Counted from the first letter of the stretch, positions 36,519 through 48,525 are shown. The stretch is DNA of 64,000 bases from Leptoclinus maculatus (GCA_032191485.1 JAVDOI010000007.1:3879042-3943041), one strand, 5' to 3'. Translations and numbers: made by a program. The notes: generated by a model not told the origin, from the sequence alone.

Positions 36519-36752
36519 CAGGCAGATCGACGGTGCGATTCCCGTGGATCGACACCGGAGGGCAGGCAGATAAACGGTGCGATGTCCCGTGGATCGACAC
36601 CGGAGGGCAGGCAGATAAACGGTGCGATGTCCCGTGGATCGACACCGGAGGCAGGCAGATCAACGGTGCGATGTCCTGTGGATCGACACCGGACGCAGGC
36701 AGATCAACGGTGTGATGTCTCGTGGATCAACACCGGAGGCAGGCAGATTAAC
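36519..36752. repeat. 44-45 bp minisatellite, about 5.3 copies
   Basis: Units start CAGGCAGATMAACGGTGCGA and end ATCGACACCGGAGG, at 36519, 36563, 36608, 36652, 36696 and a partial at 36740. Neighbouring units differ by only a few bases. The repetitive open frames over it follow from the repeat (44 and 45 are mixed lengths) and give no evidence of a protein. Confidence 0.95.
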
Positions 36753-37136
36753 AGGTACTCTACACCCGTAGCAGAGAGGAGAGAGATTTGCACAGGAATC
36801 GTCAATGGGAATTTACAGACGGCGGTAGCGGAACACCGAGGCAAAAGACGGTACGGGGGTGAAGCGGGTGAAAGACGGTACAGACTGACAACCCAAAACT
36901 GCAGAACCAGGGTTGATATAGTGCCAGGGGGTAGATTAGTGGGATAAGAGTCTGGTGTGTCAGCCTGCAGGAGGTAATTGGCTGGAGTGTCCGCAGCTAT
37001 GCACTAATCAGGGGTGTGGCCATGGGATGTGTATGGAGGCAGAGGAAAATCACAGATCACATGGCACACAATAACAAACAGGGGAATGACAGAACACATG
37101 AGGAGAGGAGATCAGGGGAAACAGGGATCCTGACAA

Positions 37137-39094
37137 TTTTTTTTAGTGTTTTTAACAAAAATTCTGGCCTGATCTTACACATGGCCCCTTTAAAGAGACT
37201 TCAGTAGAGAGTTAATTAAATACAGAATTATTTCTTCTTTAGCAAGTGTCTTTGCCACAACCATGAAAATACCCTTTGACAGTCTCATTAAGCTCGCTCA
37301 TTCGGGTGTTTTCACACGAGAAAACACCGCGTTCACCTTGGAAATCTTTATGACACCTTGTTGATTCCCTGCTGAGTTCTGTTTCTTCTGACAACGCTAC
37401 TCTTCTCTGAAAACTTGCTAAATTGAGTTGACTGAACATGAGTCGCTATGGTTCACATTTGATCATTTGCACAAATCAGATTCTCTCCAAACATATGACG
37501 CCATGTCAAACTGGGTAACAAATTTAAAAAAAAGACAATTTAGTCTGATTATCAGGTGACTGTAATTCCTCCTCATGTTTCCTTTTCCTCACCTACCTCA
37601 CATCCCTTGAGTCCTCACTAATTTCCAAAATTTGCTTGGCAATTTCTTTCCACTTGCTTCATTAGCACGAGTTTTCTTTTTTGGTCCAGAATCATATCTC
37701 TTTTTGTTTGAATTTCCTCCAAGAGTGGCACGTCATGAATATCAGTGATGTTAGTGTATTCCATATTGCAAATGAGACAATTAAGCGGTGAGCTGGCTGA
37801 TGATGTAGGCTGCAAAGTGACGTAGAATAAGCTGCGTGCGTTTAGTTTTTTTATATCCCTTTGAACAGTAGCTGATAAATATAATCAAATTGCATTAACT
37901 TGTGACTATCCTGCACATCCCAAGCCCACATTCAAACAGTAAAACATGATTGATGTTTGCCATCCTGATAAAGTGTTGGAAATTCACATGCTTAACCTCT
38001 TTGCGACTTTTTTGTATGTGAAGTTCGAACATTTAAGGGAAACTCAACCCTGTTTTGTTTTTCAATGGAGCCATCCATCCTCCCCCCTCCCTTTCCCTGT
38101 ACGTGTCTTTTTCTCATGGACAGTGTGACCCACTTACAGAAGCACACCACAGTCTGACTGACTAGACAGCAGCTTCAAACTGATGGAGAGCTTTCCAAAA
38201 CACTCTCTGCTATCCAACATGTCTTGATCAAGCAGCATTTAACAACCACTCTGGGGTCGAATCTAATGAAATGCATTAGATCTGGATAGATTTATGACTC
38301 AACCCTTTATTAGATAAGCATATGCTGTGCCATGTTATGCTTCCATCTACTTATCACCCAACAGTATATCTACCCCGATTCCACATCCACTCGCTGCCAG
38401 ATCATTGTTGTTTCAACCTCAGTGTTAGTTTGATCTCTCTCGGCCACGCTGTTACTATTTATTCAGAGTTATCCATGTGTTTTCCCTTGTTCTCACCTTG
38501 TCTTCCTGTGCTTGCAGTTTGGTTCATTCTCTCGGTTCCCCAATCCATATTTTGCAGACTAAAACTAACCATTAATTGTAAGCATCTGGCAACATTAGTC
38601 CTTTTTCACATGTTGACAGGAAAGGCACAGATGTAATTGACAGCATTACATTTACATTTGATACTTCCAGGGTCCTTGTATGATCCTGTGGATTCTTTTG
38701 ACACCTTAATCATGCATTGTGAAAGTTATTAGTCGCACTTGTGCTTTTCATGCAGCGGCAAGGCAAAATGCCCACTGTGAAAAATCGAATTCATTGGCAA
38801 ATTATGCCTAATATGAAGAGAAGATATAATGTTCAGTTATCTTACTGAGTCAACTAGCTGGTGTAGAAGAAAATGTTATACCTTCAAATTGTATTAACTG
38901 TATTCTTATATATTGCCTGTGTATTCCTGCCAGTTCTGTCTGTCACAGTAACCTCTGTAAAGACGGAAACTATTTTACATCAATTAACAAATCTCAACCC
39001 GGCCTGTAAGAGGTCACACCTCAATCTATCAATCACTTTTTGCTTTGTAAAACAGACCTGTATTGAGCCCATGTAAATCCACAACTACAGACTT
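37137..39094. other. No recognised gene
   Basis: AT-rich, no supported feature. Confidence 0.5.
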
Positions 39095-39369
39095 GTAAAC
39101 AGACTTGTACTTGTATAGCGCTTTTATAGTCTTTCCGACCACTCAAAGCACTTTAACACTACATGTCATTGTTCACCCATTCACACCCATTCATACACTG
39201 ATGACAGGGGCTAACATGCAGGACTATCTAACATTCACACAAATCCGCACACGGGAGCGATTTGGGGTTAAGTGTCTTGCCCAAGGACACATCAAAATGC
39301 GACTAGCGGAGCCGGGGATCGAACCGCCGATCCTCTGATTGAAGGCTCTCCACTGAGCCACAATCGCCC
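39095..39369 (-). mobile_element. tRNA-derived SINE, copy 2 (best-preserved head)
   Basis: On the minus strand the element starts GGGCGATTGTGGCTCAGTGG (A-box TGGCTCAGTGG) and has GGCGGTTCGATCCCCGGCTC (B-box GGTTCGATCC) about 40 bases on. These are internal RNA polymerase III promoter boxes in tRNA-like spacing. The tail reads ACTTGTACTTGTATAGCGCT on the plus strand. Confidence 0.9.
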
Positions 39370-39695
39370 AACTTTTGAGTATCCCCTGATCTGACAACGA
39401 ATACACATCTTGGGTGCTGATAGTTTCAAGGTCCCTTGTCCTTCCTGAGAAGCTTAGCCCAACCCACACCTTTTGTTAACTGTTATTTCTTGTAAGCCTG
39501 TATATAACCATGGACAGAACTCCCTCTGGTCAGAGAGAATTCTACATATTTGTTGTGAACTTCTGTCTCCACTGCGCAGTGAATAAAACTCATCTGAACC
39601 AGCCACAGAATTGGACCTGAAAGAAACTTTTCTTCAACACTGGTGATCTAGTGGTGAACATGATAGTGGAGGAGTGGAGTCCAAAAACAGATTTG

Positions 39696-41742
39696 GGTAA
39701 CACTTTATAATAACTACACACTATGAAGCATTAGTTAAGTATGAGTAAACACTTAATTCATCCTTTATAAAGCATTGTTCCTACATTAACACTCAGTATG
39801 CTATTCATAACAACAATTATAAATGTTTTATTCTTGATTAATAAGCTTGTCTATTATGTGTTTCATGATTGTGTTTTCATACTTTATAAATGATGGATTC
39901 CCCATTTGTAAATGAAGTATTATATATGTTACAAACCAATTATTAAGGAGTTGTAGATGATTAATAAGATACTTTATAAAGTGTTAGTAAATTATTAATA
40001 ACTCATTTAGATGTACATTATTCATGCATTTATATATATAATGATTTAGATATGCACTAATGGTTAGGGACTATGTTAATATATGCTTTATAAACGCGTA
40101 TTAATACTGCAATTCATGATCAATTCACGATGTATTAAGGTAGTTACTAGTCCTTAGTAAAGTTTTTTGTAAAGGACTATTTATGTCTTACAAAGCATTT
40201 ATAAATGACATTGAAAGGCCATCAGTGACTCATAACCCATCGTTTTTTAACAGAAAATGCAAATAGACACAACACAAATGATCAAGACCATATCAATATT
40301 TATTGCAAGATGCAAACAAAATACAAACCTCTCAGGCATTCATTCATGTAAACAAACAAACAAAGACATTCTCCTTCAGGAGAACATGGCTGGATATAAA
40401 ACATTTGTAAATATACAACTAGAGCTAACCAGGAGCTTTGCATATTAGTTTGCATTTACTTATTTAATTATTAATTTCATACCAAGCATATCGATCTCAT
40501 TCACATCCACTCCACATATAACAGCTAGTTAGCCATCTGTCACCTGGATCGCTCTATTTACAACGGAGGTGACGCGTTAGCGTGCGCCTGTTTCAGGACC
40601 TCTAGTGCTAGCTGGAAGGCTAGATAGATTGGAGCTATTGGAGGCCCGTCAGCAGTCATTCTTTCTGGCCCGGGGCCGCGCGCCCTTTCAACTTAGGTCG
40701 GAGTTTTCCATCGTATAAGTGCACTTCTGTATCAGTTCCTGAGCGAAACGTTTGTCCCACGTTGATAACGAATGAAGCGTTTTTTTCCTTTGTCCGTCCC
40801 ACATTGATGACGTATTGAAAGCAGGATTTCGCTCGATTTCACTTATTTCGCTTATTGCAAACAATGAGCAGATTCGGCCGGCTGCCATCGGGTTATGCAA
40901 CTGAAGAAAAGTGCGAACAGTGGAGATCGATATGCTTGGTTAAAATTAATAATTAAATAAGTAAATGTAAACTAATATGCAAAGCTCCTGGCTAGCTCCA
41001 GTTGTGTATATACAAATGTGTTATATCCAGCCATGTTCTCCTGAAGGAGAATGTCTTTGTTTGTTTCTTACATGAATGAATGGCTGAGAGGTTTGTATTT
41101 AAGAGTATATCGTTTGCATCTTGCAATAAATATTGATATGGTCTTGATCATTTGTGTTGTGTCTATTTGCCTTTTCTGTTGAAAAATTATGGGTTTTGAG
41201 GCACTGATGGCCTTTCAATGTCATTTATAAAAGCTTTGTAAGGCATAAATAGTCCTCACTTTAGATGAGGTCACACAAAACACTTTACTAATGACTAGTA
41301 ACTACCTTAATTATTCATGAATGAATCATGAATTGCAGTATTAATACGCGTTCATAAAGCATATATTAACATAGCCCCTAACCATAAATCATTATATATA
41401 TATAAATGGATGAATAATGTACATCTAAATACGTTCTTAATCATTTACTTACACTTTATAAATGATCGTATTAATCATCTACAACTCCTTAATAATTGGT
41501 TTGTAATATATATAATACTTAATTTACAAATGGGGAATCCATCATTTATAAAGTATGAAAACACAATCATGAAACACATAATAGACAAGCTTATTAATCA
41601 AGAATAAAACATTTATAACTGTTGTTGTGAATTGCATACTAATGAGTGGTAATGTAGGAACAATGCTTTATAAAGGATGAATTAAGTATTTACTCATACT
41701 TAACTAATGCTTCATAGTGTGTAGTTATTATAAAGTGTTACC
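39696..41742. mobile_element. Foldback-type DNA element with ~800-bp inverted arms
   Basis: The left arm (39696 to about 40499) and right arm (about 40923 to 41742) are reverse complements with few differences; the outer ends are GGTAACACTTTATAATAACT. Flanks CAGATTTG (39688-39695) and AAGATTTG (41743-41750) form an 8-bp duplication with one mismatch, hAT-like in length. The loop (40500-40922) is GC-richer than the arms and unrelated to them. The arms carry CTTTATAAA-type words every 50-100 bases. No transposase is visible. Part of one arm also occurs at 60966-61397. Confidence 0.9.
40500..40922. other. Loop of the foldback element
   Basis: Contains a GC block (GGCCCGGGGCCGCGCGCCC at about 40670-40685) and two related words, GTCCCACGTTGATAACGAAT and GTCCCACATTGATGACGTAT, at 40754 and 40796. 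A 30-codon frame starting MSRFGRLPSGYATEEKCEQW begins at 40865 and runs into the right arm. A 70-codon frame lies on the other strand. Neither is recognised. It could be captured host sequence or leftover transposon interior. Confidence 0.6.
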
Positions 41743-41877
41743 AAGATTTGTCATGTACAGTAGATACGAACACGACTCCAAATTAATCCTTAACTCTGTA
41801 ACTAATATGTTCACTATTTCAACTTAAAAGGAGATGACATGTCAGTGTTGTGAGCACAATTTGTTCAATTATTACAG

Positions 41878-42205
41878 GTTTAAAGCTACATGAATTGTAT
41901 TTTTTTACCACACAGCCACCACAATCTGTGTCACCAGCTAATCAAGTTGTTTTATCTAACGTGTTAGCGAACCAGTGCCCACATTAGTATTTATCAGCGA
42001 TGTGTTAGCATGAGATGGTTTTTATTCTGGAAAAAAAAAGATCCCTTTAGCTCTGTGTCTTGTGTCCTCAAACTCCACAAAAACATATCTGCTTTTCAGC
42101 AAATAAATGTTCAAATTCTTTCACATACTTGCTGTTTGCTTTTTGGTGCTGGGCACGGAGTGTGCTGTGCAGTGGGTTTATCAGAGCTTTTATGCTGTAT
42201 ATTGT
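41878..42205 (+). repeat. Dispersed repeat, third copy of the 5.7-kb family
   Basis: Begins TTTAAAGCTACATGAATTG and carries TTTTTGGTGCTGGGCACGGA and GTGGGTTTATCAGAGCTTTT, equivalent to blocks at 5900-5940. Diverged. Confidence 0.5.
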
Positions 42206-44350
42206 GGAAATTGTACTGTAAAACCAAGACAACCAATTGGGTAGTACTGTTTGATGATAATTCTCAATGATTTCTGCACTCCAAGAAAGCTTGCTAACTC
42301 AATCATTTGATTAAATGGTATTTTCAAGAACAGGGATTCAGGCTCAGCAAAGACTTTCATTTCTATAATTATAATGATTGAATATTTTGAGTGGGCTGTC
42401 TTTGCTGTTTTCAAAGTGGTTTGTCTGTCGCTGTTGTGTGTGTATATTGTTATTGTTTTGCTGTGCTTTAATGGAGCATGGCTTTAATTATTTGAACTTC
42501 ATCCATTTTTTTACCCATTAGTGTGTAGAAATGTATAATTGTACCTCTACTTGTTTATCACACACTTTCTCTGTATATGAAGCTTTAATCATACATGCAT
42601 CTCAGTAAGACTGTAGCAACCAGTAGCTCACCCTACAGTGAGGCTGGAGACTGTTACTGTTCTATAACTAGACAGCCACGGGGTCAATCTCTGCAATCTC
42701 CCACTGTGTCTGTCAACAGTCACGTATCCTACAACAATGGCCTGGAGCAAAAGGCTGACACGCCACCGGTTTACTACAAATTGTTTTAGACTATGATGTT
42801 CGCTTAACACATACATTATTAAATATTTTTTAGAGAAAAAGTGACTACCTACTGCAAATTACACAAATGGCATGCAGTGCTAAGTGACAATGCTCCAGTG
42901 GGGGGAAAAATGGAAGTCTGAAGGACAAGAGAAGTGATCCCTTTATAAACCCTCTGATAGCCGGCAGCAGCTTTTTCTGCCATGTTTGTGTCACATGGAA
43001 TCATTTGATATCTGTTGGCACATGTCACAAGCTTTTAGATTCAAAGTCTACCAATTGTTTCGTTCACTGCCTGGAATATTAGACACAGCCCTTCTATCAT
43101 AGTCTGCGTCAAGCACACAACTAACTGAGACCAGTTTTTCTACTGCAGTCAGAGTCATCCACGTTGATTGAATGTGACAGTTATGTAATGTGAATTAAAA
43201 CATCATTAACACGCTACTAAATATATAACCCAAAGTCCAATCTGCTGAAAGAGATGTTACTCCAAAGCAATAAGTTCAACTTTGTGTGTAATGTGTCTAG
43301 AGATCTACACTGTTCATGATCTTTTACCAGGCAGTTAATTAAAGAAGCTTGCTACAGCAGCTCAGACAGTATTTTTTCCATCATTATGTGTGTTGTAATA
43401 GTTTGGTGATATATACAATTATTCAGTGTTTGACTCACGCTGATGGGCAGTGGCAAAAAATATAAAAAATGGCACCAGCTGCACCAGTACGCAGAACGTT
43501 TTTTTAGCAATGTAGGGCAACCTATATGGTGTTATTTTTCTAAATTTTAAGGCCAATCTAAATGGCAATGCATTACTTTTTCTCCACTGGAAGGTCACCC
43601 TAGAGGTCACATCACTTTGGTTCGTTTGAACATTGGGGCACCAAGAGGGGGCACGTTAGCTTGCTGTCGTTAGCATTTAGCACAAAGCAGTTGAAAATGA
43701 ACAGAGAAAAGGATTTGGTACCAAAAAGTGAGTCGAGTTTAGGCTTCTTTACTTTTATGCATTCACATTCAACTACTAGATCAGTGCTTTTCTTATTCAA
43801 TTACCTTCTATCTCCTACTATAATGTATGGTATAGAAGACAGCCCTACAGCCTATAGTCTTATGAGACGTCTATAATAATGTATCAGTGTTCTTAATTTT
43901 TCCAAAAAATACACCACATGGCAGCCCTCCCTGGACTCAAACCTTCAACCACCGACGAGTCACGACTGAAAAAAGTAAACCCCAAACACATTAATACACT
44001 ATGAAGGAGCCACAATAAGCACATAGGCAGGGGTTTAAAACTCAGCATGGACCAGTCACAAAGCCAGCCCCCTGGCATGTCTGTCCCCTATGTCCATTCC
44101 CATTGATCCAGTCTAAAAAAGCCCTCACTTTGTGCACTAATGCCACAGGAGCCCAGAGTGTGACTACTGCCAACAGACAGACAGACTGACCCCTCGGAGG
44201 ACTGAGCTGCTGCTGTTATTATTATTATTATGACTCACTGGCCTGTTATGCCATCAATTGGCCTCTGTAGATTTCTGTGGAAGTGTGAGTGTGAGTTTTT
44301 GTGATGATACAGGGTGAGCACACAAGTGAGTGGATTGTACTACATTACTG
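42206..44350. other. No recognised gene
   Basis: About 2.1 kb of AT-rich sequence without supported features. Confidence 0.5.
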
Positions 44351-44541
44351 TTGTTTAGCAGATGCTTTTATCCAAAGCAACTTACAAGTCAGATACTATA
44401 CACCGTAGGCACAGCTACGAATTTGGGGTTAAGTGTCTTGCTCAAGGACACATTCTACATGTGATTAAGCGGAGCCAGGGATTGAACCACTGTTCCTCTG
44501 ATTGAAGGACGGCACTGCTCTCCACTTAGCCACAGTCACCC
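44351..44541 (-). mobile_element. SINE, hybrid copy
   Basis: The right part matches the tRNA-head half of the SINE (ATTTGGGGTTAAGTGTCTTG, GAGCCAGGGATTGAACCACT, CCACAGTCACCC). The left part, TTTAGCAGATGCTTTTATCC followed by AAAGCAACTTACAA, is a different tail, commonly seen in fish repeats. Either a related SINE subfamily with another 3' region or a recombinant. Confidence 0.75.
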
Positions 44542-44999
44542 ACAGTCGTACTACTCTATAGAGTTTGAAATGGCAACCTACTGACAGAACCAGGCAATTT
44601 GTTGTCATCCATAGAACAGGCATGGGGCATGGCATTGAAAACAGTATAGCATAAAAGACTACTTCACTGATTTAACATTGTTACAGTGCACTGTCTGGTG
44701 ACAATGAATTTATATTGGTATATCGATATCATAATATAATATATAGCTTAGTTGGGGGCCACAAGCAGAGTTTAAGTCCGCCCCTAGCTGACTTAAGCTT
44801 CACGACTTGAGGCAATTTATCATAATTTGTGCAGCTCCCTCTTTTGTCTTTAGTAGCACTCCCCAACCTGTAACAGACTTTGTTATATTAAATCGGTGGA
44901 GTTCATCTTAAACACCAGCTAAATCTTTGTTGAATTTTCTGGATTCAATTCCAGTTACAGTTACCAACTTGAAGCTGATACATTTTAAAGTTAATATAA
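44542..44999. other. No recognised gene
   Basis: Unique-looking sequence. Confidence 0.5.
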
Positions 45000-45913
45000 T
45001 GAACCACCTGTTGTAATGCCTCCTCATCTTGTGCTCCCCTATTCTGTGGGGTCCCCAAAAGCTCTATTTTGGGTCCCCTCTTATTCACCATATACATGCT
45101 ACCCAAATCATGTGCAGACATGACATTGACTTCCACTGCTATGCGGATGACACACAACTGTATGTCCTTTCAGCTGAATGACTCCAAATCAGAAATATTC
45201 ATTACCCCCAGTAGCCCCAGCACTAGCTAAATTCATAATCACTCCTCTAGTCTGCATGCCTTATCCAACAATGTATGTAAAGACATGTCATTTTTTATTC
45301 TGATTTGTCTTTTGACGCTCAGGTGACCATAGTTTTCAGTCCTGCTTTGCCCAACTAAGACAGCTTGCCAAGATCAGATCTCCCTCCCTGTAGACTTAGA
45401 AAAGGTCATCCATTCTTTTATCTCTTCAAGACTTGATTATATATATATATATACATCCAAAGAATGCAGTGGATACAAAACGTGGCTGCCAGGCTTTTAA
45501 CACGTATAAGCAACCACATCACACCAATCCTTACTGCCCTTTACTTTTTACCTGTGAGTTTTAGAATTGATTTTAAGATTTTACAGCTTAATTTTAAAGC
45601 CTTGAATAGTCTGGCTCCTGCCTGTATCTGTGATTTGCTTACTCCCCATAAGCCTCATCGCTACTTGAGATCCTCTAGCAGGGCACCACTAATGGTTCCA
45701 AAATCCCGACTTGATGGATCAGGCTTATGCTGTCCGGGCCCCTCAACTGTGAAACTCTCTGCCTGAGGATCTCTGGTAAGCAAGCTCAACTCAGTATCAT
45801 ACTTTAAGTCTCTTCTTAAGACTCACTTTTGTCTAATGGCTTTTTCCTAACTAGTGGTATATTGTAGTCTCTATTTTAATGGTTTTATCTTGCTTATATC
45901 TTGAACTTGAGAT
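45000..45913 (+). mobile_element. L2-like LINE, 5' part before nested insertion
   Basis: A broken RT shows TILWG-like and FGSPLIHHIHAT pieces, then CYADDTQLYV at about 45136-45168, the catalytic box. A deletion follows. From 45464 a 100-codon frame gives the C-terminal RT region (MQWIQNVAARLLTRISNHIT, KALNSLAPACICDLLTPHKP, RAPLMVPKSRL). LINE-A copy 2 interrupts the 3' untranslated region at about 45914. The element resumes at 48432. Confidence 0.82.
45464..45766 (+). pseudogene. L2-like RT C-terminal domain
   Basis: Frame of 100 codons with QNVAARLLTRISNHITPILT, FRIDFKILQLNFKALNSLAP and RYLRSSSRAPLMVP. This is the region after the RT thumb in L2/CR1-type LINEs. In-frame end at 45766 is followed in another frame by SLPEDL-equivalent sequence. 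Not functional alone. Confidence 0.82.
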
Positions 45914-45914
45914 T

Positions 45915-46800
45915 TTCAAGATGGCGCCGCAGATGGCAGCCTCGGTACTGCGCTGTCTCATACTTTTTCTGTTTTTGTTTGTTTGTCTCGTCTCCAGCTC
46001 TCCCTCTCTGATCACATTCAGCAGGGAGGAACTTTTAAACATACGTCAATCCACTGGTCAAACTTTTTCGCTGTTTTTCATCGAACTGGAAAGTTTTACA
46101 GAGCTTTTATTTGGAGGAGCAGCGGCTCTCCTCGGGATTTGCCGGAGACGCCGACGCGAGCAGGAGCGCTCATTAAACTGCGTCAGCGGGGATTCCGAAC
46201 TGCACTTCCATCAATCCATCTGGCGAACGTCCGCTCTCTGGCTAACAAGATTGATGAACTGCTGCTCCTCAAAAAAGCAAACACGGACATTAGCCCTGTG
46301 CTTTACTGAAACCTGGCTTGGTACGCACATCCCGGACAGCGCACTACATCTGCCGGGCTTCCAACTCCTCCGAGCGGACCGCGCAACGTCTCTGTCGGGG
46401 AAAACGAGGGGAGGCGGTATCTGCTTCTATATTAACGAAGGTTGGTGTACGGATGTCACAGTGTTACAGGAATCATGCAGCCCTTACTTAGAATCACTTT
46501 TCATAGACTGCAAACCATTTTATTCACCGCGGGAGTTTTCCTCATTCATTCTGGCCGGTGTTTGCATCCCACCACAGGCCTCCAACACCGGGCTGAGCAG
46601 ATCAACAACATGGAGCACAATCACCCAGACTCATTGTTCTTGGGGACTTTAACAGAGCATATACAGACAACATATTAAGTGTAGCACCAGGGACAAAAAC
46701 ACACTGGACCACTGCTACACTGTAAAGGACGCATATCGCTCAGTCCCCCGTGCAGCTTTGGGACTATCTGATCATTGTCTGGTTCATCTCCTCCCGACCT
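45915..46800 (+). pseudogene. LINE-A copy 2 endonuclease (frameshifted)
   Basis: The frame from 45879 carries the N-terminal leader (MAPQMAASVLRCLILFLFLF, hydrophobic), then breaks. A second frame gives LANVRSLANKIDELLLLKKA at about 46215-46270. The first frame resumes with LALCFTETWLGTHIPDSALH and GKTRGGGICFYINEGWCTDV. A VLGDFN-equivalent occurs near 46640 and LGLSDHCLVHLL near 46758. These are the APE endonuclease landmarks in correct order. At least three frame changes inactivate it. Confidence 0.88.
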
Positions 46801-47203
46801 AGAGGCAGAAATTAATATCTGCAAAGCCTGTGGTGAAGATTGTGAGGAGATGGACCAACGAGGCAAAGCTGGAGCTACAGTCCTGCTTTGTCTGCACTGA
46901 TTGGAGTGTTTTTGAGGCTGCTGCCACAGACCTGGATGAGCTCACTGACACTGTGACATCATACATCAGTTTTTGTGAGGATATACTGTATGTGTTCCGA
47001 CTAAAACCTTCTGCACAAATAGCAACAATAAACCCTGGTTTACTGGAAAACTCAGGCAGCTTCATCGGGCTAAAGAGGAGGCCTACAGAAGTGGGGACAG
47101 GGCTCTGTACAACCAGGCCAGAAACACACTGACGAGGGAGATCAAGGTAGCTAAGAAGAGCTACACTGGAAAAAAAGTTTTCAGCCAACAACCCCTCGTC
47201 AGT

Positions 47204-48340
47204 TTGGAGAGGCCTGGAAGTACTCACAAACTACAGGACGGTGTGTCCCCCTCCTGCCTGAAAGTCTGTGCTGACCAGCTGGCCCCCATCTTCACACAGA
47301 TCTTCAACCGATCAATGGAGTTGTGTGAAGTCCCCTCTTGTTTCAAATGTTCCACAATCATCCCGGTCCCCAAGAAATCCTCCATCACAGGATTAAATGA
47401 CTACAGGCCTGTCGCCCTGACGTCTGTGGTCATGAAATCCTTTGAGAGACTGCTGTTGACCCATCTGAAGGACATCACAGGGCCACTGCTGGACCCCTGC
47501 AGTTTGCCTACCGTGCAAACAGGTCGGTGGATGATGCAGTCAACATGGGACTGCACTACATGCTGCAACACCTCGACTCCCCAGGGACATATGAAAGGGT
47601 TCTGTTTGTGGACTTCAGCTCAGTGTTCAGCACCATTATCCCGGAGGTACTTCAACCTAAACTCTCCCAGCTCACTGTGCCAGCCTCCACCTGTCAGTGG
47701 ATCACAAACTTCCTGACAGACAGGACGCAGCAGGTGAGGCTGGGAAAAATCCCATCCAGCACCCAGAATATCAGCACTGGCGCCCCCCAGGGATGTGTGT
47801 TCTCCCCACTGCTCTTCTCCCTTTACACCAACGACTGCACCTCAGAGGACTCAACTCCTGAAGTTCGCAGACGACACAACGGTCATCGGCCTCATTGGGG
47901 ATGGTGACGAGTCTGCGTACAGACGGGAGGTTGAAGAGCTGGTCCTCTGGTGTGGTCAGAACAACCTGGAGCTGAACAAGCTCAAAACTGTGGAGATGAC
48001 AGTGGACTTCACCATACTCAACAGCACTGTGTCTGCGGAGGAGAGCTTCAGGTTTCTGGGATCCACAATCTCCCAGGACCTGAAGTGGGCCTCCAACATC
48101 ATCACCATCAGAAAAAAGGCCCAGCAGAGGTTGTACTTCCTGCGCCAGCTCAGGAAGTTCAACCTGCCCCAGGAGCTGCTGATTCTGTTTTACTCCACCA
48201 TCATCCAGTCTGTTCTCTGTTCTTCCATCACTGTGTGGTTTGGATCGGCCACCATACAGGACAGAAACAGACTACAACGGATTGTCAGGTCTGCAGAGAG
48301 AATCATTGGTTCCAGCCTGCCCTCCATCCTGGACTTGTAC
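47204..48340 (+). pseudogene. LINE-A copy 2 reverse transcriptase (three frames)
   Basis: Frame one (47204-47500): GVSPSCLKVCADQLAPIFTQ and TGLNDYRPVALTSVVMKSFE. Frame two (47527-47860): DDAVNMGLHYMLQHLDSPGT, FVDFSSVFSTI, TGAPQGCVFSPLLFSLYTND. Frame three (47795-48457): LKFADDTTVIG (catalytic box), then KKAQQRLYFLRQLRKFNLPQ and the start of the tail. All palm motifs are present, unlike in copy 1, where the segment between FSSAFNTI and the PQG motif is deleted. Frame breaks at about 47505 and 47850 prevent a single protein. Confidence 0.9.
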
Positions 48341-48431
48341 ACCTCCTGTTTATTTGTAAATTCTGTGTATTTACGTGGAGAGTCAAATTCCTTGTATGCG
48401 TACGCGTACAATAAAGCTGATTCTGATTCTG

Positions 48432-48525
48432 AACTTAATTACTTTTATCACCTTTAAATTTAAAGAACTTTGTAACATTGCTTTTGAAAGATGCTATCTG
48501 AATAAAGTTATTATTATTAAATAAA
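48432..48525 (+). mobile_element. L2-like LINE, 3' tail after nested insertion
   Basis: AAAGAACTTTGTAACATTGC, TTTTGAAAGATGCTATCTGA and AATAAAGTTATTATTATT form the typical 3' end of L2-type LINEs. Joined in order with 45000-45913, it shows one element split by LINE-A copy 2. Confidence 0.85.

Larger units (their letters stand above)
45914..48431 (+). mobile_element. Non-LTR retrotransposon nested in L2 (LINE-A copy 2)
   Basis: Starts TTTTCAAGATGGCGCCGCAG and ends AATAAAGCTGATTCTGATTC at about 48408-48431, the same start and tail as LINE-A copy 1. A 7-bp TGAACTT occurs on both sides (45902 and 48429 areas), a possible short target duplication. Endonuclease and RT are present in order but in several frames, with deletions near 47200 and in the C-terminal tail near 48345. 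Confidence 0.92.

Noticed and set aside
36519..36752. CRISPR-like array
   Set aside because: Units are contiguous with no unique spacers, in eukaryotic repeat context; it is a minisatellite.
36353..36947. Long repetitive open frames with RGSTPEGRQINGAM-type repeats
   Set aside because: They translate the 44-45 bp minisatellite; mixed unit lengths change frame between units, and there is no sign of selection for coding.
39095..39369. tRNA gene on the minus strand
   Set aside because: A- and B-boxes are present, but the head continues into the SINE body and recurs in other copies; it is a SINE, not a functional tRNA gene.
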